In this document: positions 12,433 through 12,777 of the stretch, piece after piece
Position numbering within the stretch: the first letter of the stretch is position 1
Layout: each line of letters starts with the position of its first letter
Assembly: GCA_002309195.1 (NCBI GenBank)
Contig: DBWY01000003.1
Span: forward strand, 1 to 12,777
Direction: 5' to 3'
From: Treponema sp. UBA1226
GTDB taxonomy: Bacteria > Spirochaetota > Spirochaetia > Treponematales > Treponemataceae
Length of the DNA stretch: 12,777 nt
Program-made: the position numbers and the translations under genes
Notes under the pieces: generated by a model
Database searches by the model: none
What the model saw: the letters and a program-made list of their open reading frames with translations, nothing else
What the model was told of the DNA's origin: nothing

Positions 12433-12777
12433 CTATTTTACATTCTTTGGTTTTCTGAACAGTGCATATATGAATGCTGCAGTAACTGCAACTGCAAAAA
12501 TAAATCCAACGATATTACCATTTCCACTGAACATACTTCCCATCTGATATACTACGAAAGATACAACATATGCAAGTCCACACTGCCATCCGATTGCAGC
12601 CCATGTCCATTTTCTGCTGTTCATTTCACGCTTGATAGCACCGATTGCTGCAAAACAAGGAGCACACAAAAGGTTGAAGATAAGGAATGAAAGTCCAGCT
12701 GGATGAGTAAAGGCTGCAGCAAGATTTGCCCAGGTTTCTTCACCACCATAAAGAATACCCATTGTACCAACAATATT
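12433..12777 (-). CDS. feoB: FeoB ferrous iron transporter, C-terminal end (partial)
   Basis: The frame is open to the window edge, so about 115 C-terminal residues of a protein of roughly 700-800 are seen. The C-terminal membrane region includes LSFLIFNLLCAPCFAAIGAI, followed by KREMNSRKWTWAAIGWQCGLAYVVSFVVYQMG, a stretch highly typical of FeoB and containing its conserved membrane Cys. FeoB is a GTP-gated inner-membrane transporter for Fe(II); its G domain lies outside the window. The small Cys-rich protein and the HD-GYP gene follow in the same operon, ending at the terminator at 11580-11623. Regulation by the nearby DtxR-type protein would act at a promoter beyond the window. Confidence 0.92.
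   Translation of the reverse strand, partial: NIVGTMGILYGGEETWANLAAAFTHPAGLSFLIFNLLCAPCFAAIGAIKREMNSRKWTWAAIGWQCGLAYVVSFVVYQMGSMFSGNGNIVGFIFAVAVTAAFIYALFRKPKNVK

Overview
The window is about 38% GC by eye and has compact, mostly minus-strand gene strings with strong GGAGG-type ribosome binding sites. The gene set (ferrous-iron uptake, an iron-type DtxR regulator, HD-GYP, a secreted flavodoxin, PadR/AraC regulators) suggests a host-associated anaerobe. A gut or rumen spirochaete of the Treponema type is my best guess. A Clostridia-like Firmicute is not excluded, because no ribosomal RNA or clear phylogenetic marker is present.

Layout: (1) 1-894: a LysR-type regulator cut by the window start, convergent with the last third of an ABC exporter gene whose front is missing (889-1236). 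(2) 1299-5390: minus-strand genes. CPBP membrane protein, PadR regulator and AraC regulator form a coupled operon whose promoter carries a perfect 26-base palindrome. Transglutaminase-like protein, exported flavodoxin and an AlkZ-related protein follow. A 23-base direct repeat lies just after the stop codons of both the AraC and the AlkZ-related gene. (3) 5573-6820, plus strand: wreckage of an RND/MMPL exporter and of an AraC regulator, both with internal deletions. (4) 6817-7599: metallo-beta-lactamase-fold hydrolase with an apparently leaderless promoter. (5) 7661-10891, minus strand: a metal operon with a small PacL/DUF6110-like membrane protein, a P1B-type ATPase, an HMA-like protein, a Cys-rich mini-ORF lacking a start codon, and a membrane-anchored HMA protein. 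(6) 10892-11157: a regulatory region with five DtxR-like boxes, a promoter and a terminator that together look like a small-RNA gene. (7) 11158-12777, minus strand: a DtxR-type regulator with its own promoter, a strong terminator, an HD-GYP phosphodiesterase, a 51-residue FeoB-associated Cys-rich protein and the C-terminus of FeoB.

How it fits together: an 18-20 base inverted repeat, AGTTAGT-N4-ACTAACT and near variants, occurs before the P-type ATPase operon (three copies), around the putative small-RNA promoter (two), before the broken RND gene, before the broken AraC gene, and beside the ABC remnant. The DtxR-family protein at 11158-11520 has the iron-type ligand set (Met9, Cys99, Glu102, His103) and is the obvious candidate to bind it. 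I read the window as an iron-homeostasis locus. One half is intact: FeoB, regulator, candidate small RNA and P-type ATPase operon. The other half is a decayed iron- or siderophore-type transport module (ABC, RND, AraC) whose operators survive. The most novel candidate is the DtxR-boxed small RNA, about 120 nt, which shows a CUCC motif in a hairpin loop.
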